Made by a program: the position numbers and the translations under genes. Of a stretch of DNA of 64,000 bases, positions 25,423 to 33,267 are shown piece by piece. The stretch spans positions 1 to 64,000 of the forward strand of contig CAJTEX010000011.1 of the NCBI GenBank assembly GCA_910575615.1, in the 5' to 3' direction. The notes under the pieces were generated by a model that made no database searches, was not told where the DNA came from, and worked only from the letters and a program-made list of their open reading frames with translations. The stretch comes from Bacteroidales bacterium. GTDB taxonomy: Bacteria > Bacteroidota > Bacteroidia > Bacteroidales > Muribaculaceae. How positions within the stretch are numbered: position 1 is the stretch's first letter; every line of letters begins with the position of its first letter.

Positions 25423-27024
25423 TCAGAGCTGGGGACCGGCGGCAACGAGAGCCTTGCCAGCCTCGTTGTTCTCAAACTTCTTGAAGTTGTTGATGAACAT
25501 CTCGGCGAGCTTGGTTGCCTTGGTAGTCCACTCGGCAGCGTCGGCGTAGGTGTCGCGGGGATCGAGGATCTTGGGATCAACGCCGGGAAGCTCGGTGGGC
25601 ACGGTGAAGTCGAAGATGGGAATCTGCTTGGTGGGGGCCTTCAGGATTGCGCCGTCAAGGATAGCGTCGATGATGCCGCGGGTGTCCTTGATGGAGATGC
25701 GCTTGCCGGTGCCGTTCCAGCCAGTGTTGACCAGGTAAGCCTTGGCGCCAGATTTCTCCATCTTCTTGACGAGCTCCTCAGCGTACTTGGTGGGGTGGAG
25801 GCTAAGGAATGCAGCGCCGAAGCATGCGGAGAAGGTGGGGGTGGGCTCGGTGATGCCGCGCTCTGTGCCGGCGAGCTTCGAGGTGAAGCCCGAGAGGAAG
25901 TAATACTTGGTCTGCTCGGGGGTCAGGATCGAGACGGGGGGCAGAACGCCGAAAGCGTCGGCCGACAGGAAGATGACGTTCTTGGCGGCGGGGCCGTGGC
26001 TGCCCGGGGCGATTTTCTCGATGTGCTCGATGGGGTAGGAAACGCGGGTGTTCTCGGTGACAGACTTGTCGGCGAAGTCGATCTTGCCGTTCTCGTCTAC
26101 GGTCACGTTCTCGAGGAGGGCGTTGCGGCGGATTGCCTTGTAGATGTCGGGCTCAGACTCCTTGTCGAGGTTGATGACCTTGGCGTAGCAGCCGCCCTCG
26201 TAGTTGAAGACGCCGTTGTCGTCCCAGCCGTGCTCGTCGTCACCGATGAGCAGACGCTTGGGGTCGGTGGAGAGGGTGGTCTTGCCTGTTCCGGAGAGGC
26301 CGAAGAAGATTGCGGTGTTCTCGCCGTTCATGTCGGTGTTGGCCGAGCAGTGCATGGAGGCCATGCCGCGCAGGGGGAGGTAGTAGTTCATGATGGAGAA
26401 CATACCCTTCTTCATCTCGCCGCCATACCAGGTGTTGATGATCACCTGCATCTTCTGGGTGAGGTTGAAGGCCACGCAGGTCTCGGAGTTGATGCCGAGT
26501 TCCTTCCAGTTCTCGACCTTTGCCTTGGAGGCGTTCATCACCACGAAGTCGGGGGTGAAGTTGTCAAGCTCCTCCTTGGTGGGGCGCACAAACATGTTGG
26601 TCACGAAGTGGGCCTGCCATGCCACCTCCATGATGAAGCGGACAGCCAGACGGGTGTCCTTGTTGGTGCCGCAGAAAGCGTCAACGACGTAGAGGGGCTT
26701 GTCAGAAAGCTCCTTGTCGGCGATGGCCTTGAGGGCGTCCCAGGTGGCGGGGGTGATGGGCTTGTTGTCGTTCTTGTATTCGTCAGAGGTCCACCAGATG
26801 GTGTTCTTCGAAACCTCGTCTTCCACGAAGAACTTGTCTTTTGGGGAACGGCCGGTGTAGATGCCGGTCATCACGTTAACCGCGCCGAGCTCGGTGTCCT
26901 GGCCTTTCTCGTAGCCTTCGAGGCCGGGTTTGGTCTCGTCGATGAAGAGTTCGTCCCAGGAGGGGTTGTGGTAGATCTTGGGGGTTCCGGTGATACCGTA
27001 CTGGGTTAAATCAATCTTGCTCAT
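25423..27024 (-). CDS. pckA: Phosphoenolpyruvate carboxykinase (ATP)
   Basis: 533 residues from the ATG at 27024 ([13 protein letters not shown]); the upstream in-frame extension overlaps the leader hairpin. Interconverts oxaloacetate + ATP and phosphoenolpyruvate + CO2 + ADP. In gut Bacteroidetes it usually runs toward oxaloacetate and succinate. Hallmarks: Walker [14 protein letters not shown], the kinase-2-like [24 protein letters not shown], substrate-site segments [11 protein letters not shown] and the C-terminal NTGWNGTG. Full length for the ATP-type enzyme. Single gene with its own promoter (27117) and terminator; flanked by the two large direct repeats at 25029 and 29329. Confidence 0.97.
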   Translation of the reverse strand: MSKIDLTQYGITGTPKIYHNPSWDELFIDETKPGLEGYEKGQDTELGAVNVMTGIYTGRSPKDKFFVEDEVSKNTIWWTSDEYKNDNKPITPATWDALKAIADKELSDKPLYVVDAFCGTNKDTRLAVRFIMEVAWQAHFVTNMFVRPTKEELDNFTPDFVVMNASKAKVENWKELGINSETCVAFNLTQKMQVIINTWYGGEMKKGMFSIMNYYLPLRGMASMHCSANTDMNGENTAIFFGLSGTGKTTLSTDPKRLLIGDDEHGWDDNGVFNYEGGCYAKVINLDKESEPDIYKAIRRNALLENVTVDENGKIDFADKSVTENTRVSYPIEHIEKIAPGSHGPAAKNVIFLSADAFGVLPPVSILTPEQTKYYFLSGFTSKLAGTERGITEPTPTFSACFGAAFLSLHPTKYAEELVKKMEKSGAKAYLVNTGWNGTGKRISIKDTRGIIDAILDGAILKAPTKQIPIFDFTVPTELPGVDPKILDPRDTYADAAEWTTKATKLAEMFINNFKKFENNEAGKALVAAGPQL

Positions 27025-27116
27025 TTTGATATGTTGATAACTGTTATATGTGTTGTCGACTGTCGTTGCGGAGATAACCGGAGGCGGCAATCAGTCGCCG
27101 CCTTGTTATTCGGCTA

Positions 27117-27145
27117 CAAAGTTACGCAATTTTTTTTAATTCAAA
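27117..27145 (-). promoter_or_regulatory. Promoter of pckA
   Basis: Minus strand: TAACTTTG (27124-27117) with TTTG (27145-27142) 17 bp upstream across an A8 tract. The ~85-nt leader contains a hairpin GGCGGC/GCCGCC at about 27083-27102. Confidence 0.55.
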
Positions 27146-27274
27146 ACGATTTAAGGAAATTTTTCCTTAATCGACCCTTGGCGACAGAAAAATGCCAAGC
27201 TCGCCTACTTACAACAATGTAAGTGGCGCAACCGGGGGTTAAATTAGGTTAAATTTCAGATATTTTAGGATTGT

Positions 27275-27308
27275 TTTGCCATCAGCCGGGAAAAAGTTCG
27301 TAAATTTG
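27275..27308 (+). promoter_or_regulatory. Promoter of the interrupted gene at 27404
   Basis: TAAATTTG at 27301-27308 with TTTG at 27275-27278, spacing 22 bp (slightly long). Two GGTTAAAT units 12 bp apart lie upstream at about 27237-27255. The promoter still looks intact although the gene it serves is broken. It diverges from the pckA promoter. Confidence 0.5.
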
Positions 27309-27403
27309 GCGGTGTTATCAATCCTCCGCCTGAAATCTATACCAAAGCTGAGATTAAATACCATTACTTACATATCCGAACTTTAAATTTTTCAACTACT
27401 AGC

Positions 27404-28987
27404 ATGAAAAAAACTCTACTCATGATGGCTGCCGCTCTGACCGCGTGGTCGGCGAGCGCACAGCTCTATGTGACCGGCGACAATGTCGAGGGATAGCCCG
27501 CGGTATGGGACCCCGCCAACACCCTGGTCGTGACCTCTGAAAACGGCGAATACTCGTTTGAAGCCACCGGCGGTTTCAAGATTTCAATCGCCCAGGGCAC
27601 ATGGGACGACTTCAACGGCGCCGCTTACCAGCTCGCCGGAGCATGGGACAAGGGCACTACCACCGCCACCTCCACTCTGCGCCAGGGCGACGGCAACATC
27701 ACCACACCCATGAGCAACGTGAAAATCAAGTACACCGTCAAGGATGACATGTCGGCAATCACCGCCACCCTCCCCGCCGGCTACTCTTTCGGCGAGGCCC
27801 CTGCCCCCGACTTCTACCTTATCGGCAACTTCAACAACTGGACCCTGGCCGACGCCGCCTGCAAGATGACCCCCAACGGGAATGTCTACACCATCACCGT
27901 TGCCGACGGCATCACCGTGGCTGCTGGTGAAGGCTGGAAAATCAACAACGGCACCTGGGACCTCGACTTCGGACAGGGCGAGGAGGGAATGCCCGTGGCC
28001 GGCACTCTCTACAACCTCGCATCCGGCGGCGCTGACATGACCACCTCCGTGGCCGCCGGCTCCACCATCACCTTCACTTACAACGAGGGAGGAGTGTCAA
28101 CCCTCCTCATCAGCAGCAATGGCGGCGGCGGCGACACCCCCGTCGACACCCCCGCCCAGCTCTATGTGGTAGGTTCGCTCGCAACCAGCATGTGGGAACC
28201 CGCCACCGCAGTCCTCATGAACAAGGACGGCAATGTTTTCACCGCCACTGACATAGAGCTTGTAGGGGAGGCAAACTTCAACTTCCTCACCGCCCAGTCT
28301 TGGGACGAGCCCCGCTACGGCGGCCTCGTTGACAACGAGGATGTGACTTTCGACGGCGATGTGGCCATGGTGACAATCGTCCCCGGCACCAACGCCATCA
28401 AGGCCCTCCCCGGCAAGTACAACATGACCCTCACTTTCGCCGCTGACGGCAACACCCTCAAGCTGGAGAAAGCAGGTGAAGTCGTTGTTGTGGAAGACCT
28501 CGTACTCACCGGCTCCTTCAACGAGTGGGCAATGAACGATGCCGCATACAAGATGGCCAAGGATGGCGACACCTACACCATCACCATCCCCTCCATCGAG
28601 GCCGGCGCCGAGTTCAAGGTGAAGACCGCCGAAGACAACTGGAACACCAGCTGGGGAGCTGAAGGCCCCGAAGGTGACGAGACCGCTCCCGCAGTGGCAG
28701 TAGCCCTCAACACCCCCATGAACTCCTGGGTCGGCTCGTTCAACAACTTCCTCATCGCCGAGGCCCTCACCAACGCCACCATCACCTTTGTCAAGAGCAA
28801 CGAGGCATCTGTGGCTTCCACCCTCACCGTCTCCGGCACCTCCGCCATCGAAGCTGTTGAGGCCGTTGCCGCCGAGGCTCCCGCCCAGTACTTCAACCTC
28901 CAGGGCATCCGCGTTCTCGCTCCCCAGGCCGGCCAGCTCTACATCGTCAACCGCGCAGGCAAGGTTTCCAAGGAAATCGCCCGCTAA
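27404..28987 (+). pseudogene. Secreted SusE-like/CBM-type protein gene interrupted by an in-frame TAG
   Basis: Starting at ATG 27404 the frame encodes a signal peptide (MKKTLLMMAAALTAWSASAQ) and LYVTGDNVEG, then TAG at 27494-27496 (codon 31), then stays open in the same frame to TAA at 28985 (528 codons in all). The sequence after the stop resumes the conserved domain (PAVWDPANTLVVTSENG), matching GWDPSNPTEVVL in the 21010-24462 protein. TAG most simply replaces TGG (Trp). Downstream modules: FYLIGNFNNWTL at about 145, LYVVGSLATSMWEPA at about 250, LVLTGSFNEWAMND at about 365, each a SusE/CBM-like beta module. A short C-terminal sorting-like tail (LQGIRVLAPQAGQLYIV) ends it. TAG is used as a normal stop elsewhere here (vorD, 10630), so recoding is unlikely. 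Confidence 0.8.
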
Positions 28988-29052
28988 TACGATATCATGA
29001 GATTCCGGGGGAAGCGGCCTGCCCCCTTCCCCCGGAATCCCCGCATAAAACG

Positions 29053-29100
29053 ACACCGCCCGTCGCGCCAAGTGCGCCGACGGGCGGTGTTATTTTTGTT
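29053..29100 (+). terminator. Terminator of the 27404-28987 gene
   Basis: ACACCGCCCGTCGCGC and GCGCCGACGGGCGGTGT form a 16-bp stem with a short loop, followed by TATTTTTGTT. It lies about 65 bp after the TAA. Confidence 0.9.
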
Positions 29101-29130
29101 GCTCAGGCTGCGTTCTGACAGCCTGGAGCC

Positions 29131-29318
29131 ATCCAGGTGACAGCCCCCAGGGCCTCCAGGTGACGGATTCCAGCAACATCCAGGTGACAGATTCCAGCAA
29201 CATCCAGGAGACGGATTCCCGCAACATCCAGGTGACAGATTCCAGCAACATCCAGGTGACAGATTCCAGCAACATCCAGGTGACGGATTCCCGGAATCTC
29301 CAGGTGACGTGCCCCAGC
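29131..29318. repeat. 24-bp tandem repeat array, eight units
   Basis: Units start at 29132, 29155, 29179, 29203, 29227, 29251, 29275 and 29299 with the core TCCAGGTGACAGATTCCAGC, i.e. a 24-bp period (first unit 23). Because the period is divisible by three, several frames on both strands stay open, but no start, signal or composition supports a gene. There are no spacers, so it is not CRISPR. It abuts the large repeat at 29329. Confidence 0.9.
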
Positions 29319-29328
29319 AATCATGCCT

Positions 29329-29613
29329 CTATGTGTGGTTCGCCCACGAATCCGTAGGATTCATCAATTATTAGCCGGGGGTTGGCGGCCGACAGGCCGG
29401 TAACCCCCGGTCACCACGCCAGACGCGGGATTCTGAAAGAATCTTTTATAGATGTTGCCCATAGATGAGGGTGCCTATATAAAAGATTCTTTCAGAATCT
29501 CACGCCTGATGTCAACAACCCCGGGTTGCCGCTTGGTCGCCCACAGGGGCTCCCGCGCGCCAACCCGGGGCTAATAATTAATGAATCCTCCGGATTCGCG
29601 GATGGATTCAATG
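29329..29613. repeat. Nested-palindrome repeat, copy 2
   Basis: About 285 bp, aligned end to end with 25029-25315 in the same orientation. Outer arms GAATCCGTAGGATTCATCAA and TTAATGAATCCTCCGGATTC (one arm has diverged by a base). Inner arms GATTCTGAAAGAATCTTTTA and TAAAAGATTCTTTCAGAATC are identical to copy 1. Differences cluster in the loops, consistent with selection for, or copying of, the stems. Confidence 0.85.
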
Positions 29614-29691
29614 ATGACAGGGATGGAAGCAATCCGGTTTCGCGGACGGATTCAATGATGACAGGGATGGAAGCAACCCGGATTCGCGGAC
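29595..29691. repeat. 44-bp tandem repeat, 2.2 units
   Basis: Units begin TTCGCGGA at 29595, 29639 and 29683 with a 44-bp period and few differences (core GATTCAATGATGACAGGGAT). They overlap the right end of the large repeat, suggesting that its terminal GGATTCAATG has been amplified. Non-coding. Confidence 0.8.
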
Positions 29692-29716
29692 AAATCCAAC
29701 GAGGGCCGGTATGGGA

Positions 29717-30982
29717 TCAATAACCGGAGAAGAGCGCGCCGACCCCGAGGAGGCGGTCGTAGCGGTCGCCGGGAGCGCGATAGTAGACATAGACCAGATA
29801 CTCATTGACCGTCTGGTAATGGTCACCCTCGACTGGCGCGGTAAGGCCGTGCGTGGCTCCGTCAGGGACGACGAGATACTGATAGTTGTATGCTCCCTGC
29901 TTCAGCGGCAGGAGCTTCTCGTAACGCCCCGTGGAGGGGTTGTATTCCATCCGCGACGAGGAGTCGAGACGGCGATGCATAAAGTCGCCGTCGAGATACA
30001 CCTCGGCGTCGGGAATCCGGAGCATATCGAGCGTGAACAGCGTCATGGCATAGTCGGCCTCCACGTCAGAATCCTCGGCGTTGTACTCGCGGATAAGATA
30101 ACGGCCATGCTGTGTGCTGTCATAGCGGTATTCGCGATGGGCGCGGGGCTTGTCGAGGTTGAGGATGTGGTGATACCAGGGGGCATGGTACTCGATATGG
30201 TCCACCCCCATCCCGGGATAGAGGTTGTTGACCGTCTCCATGCGGCGGTATTCATTGCCGGCAGGGAAAATCAGGGCCGGGAGATGCTCGTAGATGGCGC
30301 GCGAGCCCATAAGGCGGGAGGGATGGGAAAGCACCACGGCGTTGTCGAGGCGGCCGTTCTGGGTCACCACCACCCGCAGGTCGGTGTTTATGTCGCGTAT
30401 GCGGGTGTTTCGGGTGTCGATGTCGAGCGAGAGCTGCTGGTGGCTGTCATTGTAGTCGATGTCGGTGCGCGAGGTCACGGTGCCTCCTACCGACACTACC
30501 CCCTCCTGCACCATGAACCTCACCTGCAGCAATATCTCCTCCGGGTCATCCTCGGGATAGACCCGCAGCAGGTAGTTGCCCGATATCTTGAACTGGAAAT
30601 CGCTGTTGGGCAGGTGTATGGTGTAATGCACATAATGGGCCGTGGTCAGGCGCGAGAAGGCATAATCCTCGATGTCGGCATAGTTGAAGCCGTCAAAGAC
30701 CTCTGAGTCGACAAGCTCGCCGAGGCTCCAGTCGGCATCACAATGCAGTATCGAGTATCGCAGATACTGGCGCTCCTCCCCCATCACGTCGAAACCTATC
30801 ACGAGGCGGCTGTCGCCCCCGAGCGTCAGCACAGGCGGGGCGAGGAAGGCCCCCTCGATGTTGACCGCAAGCGAACGGATGCCGGGGGAGAATATCGCCG
30901 TGGAGGTGTCAGGGCCTGCGGGAGCAGCTGCCGCCAGGATGGGCAGGAGCAACATCAGCAATGATGGCAGAAATCGTCTCAT
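29717..30982 (-). CDS. Type IX secretion system plug-like protein (DUF5103)
   Basis: 421 residues with a signal peptide (MRRFLPSLLMLLLPILAAAA). The body matches DUF5103: an N-terminal beta domain (IRSLAVNIEGAFLAPPVLTLGGDSRLVIGFDVMG, LRYSILHCDADW), a central FQFKISGNYLLRVYPEDDPEEILLQVRFMV segment, and a C-terminal half with PWYHHILNLDKPRAHREYRYDST and YNYQYLVVP. Proteins of this family plug the SprA translocon of the T9SS when no substrate is loaded. That fits the several T9SS-tailed proteins in this window. Function is by family; the sequence shows envelope targeting directly. It ends close to the repeat block at 29691. The ung gene lies 30 bp upstream on the same strand. Confidence 0.8.
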   Translation of the reverse strand: MRRFLPSLLMLLLPILAAAAPAGPDTSTAIFSPGIRSLAVNIEGAFLAPPVLTLGGDSRLVIGFDVMGEERQYLRYSILHCDADWSLGELVDSEVFDGFNYADIEDYAFSRLTTAHYVHYTIHLPNSDFQFKISGNYLLRVYPEDDPEEILLQVRFMVQEGVVSVGGTVTSRTDIDYNDSHQQLSLDIDTRNTRIRDINTDLRVVVTQNGRLDNAVVLSHPSRLMGSRAIYEHLPALIFPAGNEYRRMETVNNLYPGMGVDHIEYHAPWYHHILNLDKPRAHREYRYDSTQHGRYLIREYNAEDSDVEADYAMTLFTLDMLRIPDAEVYLDGDFMHRRLDSSSRMEYNPSTGRYEKLLPLKQGAYNYQYLVVPDGATHGLTAPVEGDHYQTVNEYLVYVYYRAPGDRYDRLLGVGALFSGY

Positions 30983-31012
30983 GATAGTGGAGTCGCAGGT
31001 TATGGTTGAGCC

Positions 31013-31675
31013 TCACCAGGCCACAGGGGTCTCCCCTGCGGCGGCAAGGTAGGCGTTGGCCCGTGAGAAATGGTGGTTCCCGAAAAAGCCGCGGTGGGCC
31101 GACAGCGGGGATGGATGGGGGGAGGTAAGCACGAGATGGCGCGTCGGGTCGATCAGGGCCGACTTGCGTATTGCGTAGCTGCCCCACAGGATGAAGACCA
31201 GATGGTCGCGGTCGCGCGACAGGCGGCTGATCACCTCGTCGGTGAACTGCTCCCAGCCCTGTCCCTGGTGAGAGCCAGCGCGGTTGGCCTCGACGGTAAG
31301 GGTGGCGTTGAGCAGCAAGACCCCCTGACGGGCCCAGCGCGAGAGATCGCCGTCGGCGGGCATCGGCGCGCCGGTGTCGGCGCTGACCTCCTTGAAGATG
31401 TTGACAAGCGACGGGGGCATCCTCACCCCGGGATTCACCGAGAAGCAAAGCCCGTTGGCCTGTCCGGGGCCGTGGTAGGGATCCTGGCCGAGAATCACCA
31501 CCTTGACCTTGTCGAACGGACAGGAGTCAAAGGCGGCGAAGATTTTCGCGGCAGGGGGATAGACCTCGCGGGTGGCGTATTGCGCCCTGGCAAATTCCGC
31601 CGTCTGGCGGAAACCGGGCGACTCGAATATGTCGGCAAGCTCGTTTTTCCAGCTCTGGTCGATTCTGACGTTCAT
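31013..31675 (-). CDS. ung: Uracil-DNA glycosylase, family 1
   Basis: 220 residues. Catalytic motif GQDPYHGPGQANGLCFSV (water-activating Asp and uracil-stacking residues) at about 66-83 and the DNA-intercalation motif HPSPLSAHRGF near 190 are intact. It removes uracil from DNA to start base-excision repair. Starts ATG (MNVRIDQSWKNEL). Full family length. Transcribed toward the T9SS plug gene, possibly as one unit. Confidence 0.96.
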   Translation of the reverse strand: MNVRIDQSWKNELADIFESPGFRQTAEFARAQYATREVYPPAAKIFAAFDSCPFDKVKVVILGQDPYHGPGQANGLCFSVNPGVRMPPSLVNIFKEVSADTGAPMPADGDLSRWARQGVLLLNATLTVEANRAGSHQGQGWEQFTDEVISRLSRDRDHLVFILWGSYAIRKSALIDPTRHLVLTSPHPSPLSAHRGFFGNHHFSRANAYLAAAGETPVAW

Positions 31676-31734
31676 TCTTTATGCTTGGGGTTGGGCGGGT
31701 TAGAGGCGGCCTGGGTCACAGGCCATCAACAAAG

Positions 31735-31767
31735 ACAGGCCCGCTCGCGCGGGGCGGGCAGGCCTGT
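31735..31767. terminator. GC-rich hairpin between ung and the OmpA-family gene
   Basis: ACAGGCC (31735-31741) pairs with GGCCTGT (31761-31767), with further pairing inside. It follows the stop of the minus-strand OmpA-family gene (31794) by about 27 bp; the downstream T content is modest, so termination efficiency is uncertain. Confidence 0.5.
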
Positions 31768-31793
31768 CGGGTTGGCGTTATAATCGTGGTGGA

Positions 31794-33002
31794 TTATTTC
31801 TCCATGATGGTCACGCAACGGTCGAGGGTGAGGCACTTGTCGCCAAGGTCAACACGGTTGCCGTTGTTGGTGGTAGCCTCGAGCTGGCTTTCGGACACAC
31901 CGTAGCGGAGGAGCTGGTTCTTCACGCCGTTCACGCGGTTGTGACGCAGACGGACGTTGATCTTGTCGTTTCCGGTGTAGTTGTCGGCCCAGCCGGTGAG
32001 GACGTAGGTCTTCTTGGTATCCTTAATGACGTTGGCCACAGACTGGAGGACCTTGCGGTCAACCGAGGTGAGGGTGTAAACGTCGCAGGGATAGTAGATG
32101 GTGGCGAGGGGAGCTTCGGGCACCTTCTCAACAACCTTCTCAACGGGACGGTTGAGGCAGGCGCGGAGCTGGTTCTCGAGGTCGGCGATCTTGGCGTCAG
32201 CCTCGGCCAGACGTGCGCGGTACTCGTCGCAGTTCTCTGCGGGAGGACATACGGGAACGATGGGTGCGCTCCAGTCGGCCTTGTTGAACTTGTAGGTGGC
32301 GGTCAGGAGGGCTTCGCCGATCACCTGGGTCTTGCCCCAGGAGTCAGAGTGGTTTGACACGGCGGTAGCGCGGAGGTCGAGACCGAGGGCGAAGTTCTTG
32401 GTGAGGTTGAACTCCTGGGTGAGGCCGGCGCGGATGGTGATCACGCGGTCATGGCAGTCGTGCCATGTGGCCTTGGTCTCGCCTTTCTTGGCGTATTTGG
32501 TGAGAGTCCAGTAGAGACCACCACCGGCATATACATACGCGTTGTAAACGCGGCCGGGACGGTAGCCACACCACCAGTTGGTGAGGTTCAGCATCACGTC
32601 GAAGGCGGGGCCGAAGTAGTTCTGCTTGGTCTTGAAGTACTGGCCGTCATAGATGTGCTCGTCGGGACGGGCACCGATCGAAACCTCGTTGTCGAGTTTG
32701 GAAAGACCCTTCACGGAGAGGAAGTCTGCACCACCGCGGATACCGAGCAGCGGAGAGAACCACTTGCCGACATAGAGGGAGGCGGCGGGGGCGAAGCGGT
32801 CGCCGAAGGGACGGTGGCTGTCATCGTCGGTGAAGCCAACGGAGACACCGCCTTCACCCTGTATGAACCAGTTGTCGGAGAACTTGTTGAAGAGGTAGCC
32901 CTGGGCGGGATCTTCAACGTAAGTTACTTCCTGAGCGTTCTGAGCAACAGCGGTACCTGCGAGCATAGCGCAGCCGAGTGCTAAAAGGTAACTCTTTTTC
33001 AT
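31794..33002 (-). CDS. Outer-membrane OmpA-family porin-like protein
   Basis: 402 residues. Signal peptide (MKKSYLLALGCAMLAGTAVAQ), then a beta-barrel region of about 230 residues (WFIQGEGGVSVGFTDDD, PAASLYVGKWFSPLLGIRGGADF, NAYVYAGGGLYWTL). A short coiled coil follows (ENCDEYRARLAEADAKIADLENQL), then a C-terminal OmpA peptidoglycan-binding domain (VLTGWADNYTGNDKINVRLRHNRVNGVKNQLL). This is the usual layout of abundant Bacteroidales OprF/OmpA proteins that anchor the outer membrane to peptidoglycan. A long AT-rich leader (about 110 nt) and minus-strand TAACTTAG at 33127-33120 with TTTG 22 bp upstream suggest its own strong promoter. Confidence 0.9.
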   Translation of the reverse strand: MKKSYLLALGCAMLAGTAVAQNAQEVTYVEDPAQGYLFNKFSDNWFIQGEGGVSVGFTDDDSHRPFGDRFAPAASLYVGKWFSPLLGIRGGADFLSVKGLSKLDNEVSIGARPDEHIYDGQYFKTKQNYFGPAFDVMLNLTNWWCGYRPGRVYNAYVYAGGGLYWTLTKYAKKGETKATWHDCHDRVITIRAGLTQEFNLTKNFALGLDLRATAVSNHSDSWGKTQVIGEALLTATYKFNKADWSAPIVPVCPPAENCDEYRARLAEADAKIADLENQLRACLNRPVEKVVEKVPEAPLATIYYPCDVYTLTSVDRKVLQSVANVIKDTKKTYVLTGWADNYTGNDKINVRLRHNRVNGVKNQLLRYGVSESQLEATTNNGNRVDLGDKCLTLDRCVTIMEK

Positions 33003-33119
33003 AGATAAGTAAAACGTTGTGTATTTGATATTTGAATTTTCTTCCGGTTTTAAAGCAAAGCTTAAGGAAAATGTCTCTTGTGGGCATTTCAGGCCCGCAG
33101 GCTTTCACGAAATTTGCCG

Positions 33120-33153
33120 CTAAGTTACGGATTTTTTTCGATTCTTTCACAAA
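33120..33153 (-). promoter_or_regulatory. Candidate promoter of the OmpA-family gene
   Basis: Minus strand TAACTTAG (33127-33120), one base off TAnnTTTG, with TTTG (33153-33150) 22 bp upstream. The whole 33003-33200 region is AT-rich, as expected of a long leader of a highly expressed gene. Confidence 0.4.
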
Positions 33154-33210
33154 ATAAACAATAAACTGCGAAAAAAAGTTGAAAAAATATCATAATCGGG
33201 CAAATGAGCA

Positions 33211-33247
33211 CCGCCGCGCCATCCTCACGGTGATGATGGCGCGGCGG
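33211..33247 (-). terminator. Hairpin downstream of transketolase
   Basis: CCGCCGCGCCATC (33211-33223) pairs with GATGGCGCGGCGG (33235-33247), 13 bp. It lies about 20 bp after the tkt stop; a clear T-run appears only further downstream. Confidence 0.6.
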
Positions 33248-33267
33248 CTATTTCATAAGACAGCGGG

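Noticed and set aside
25795-27009. 404-residue plus-strand ORF opposite pckA
   Set aside because: Shadow of the strongly coding minus strand; Gly/Val/Leu-rich composition, no family features, and pckA is unambiguous.
29131-29318. CRISPR array
   Set aside because: Units are contiguous with no spacers and no cas genes nearby.
29160-29357. Open frames through the 24-bp repeats on both strands
   Set aside because: They are open only because the period is a multiple of three; no signal, promoter or domain, and the frame runs into the palindromic repeat.
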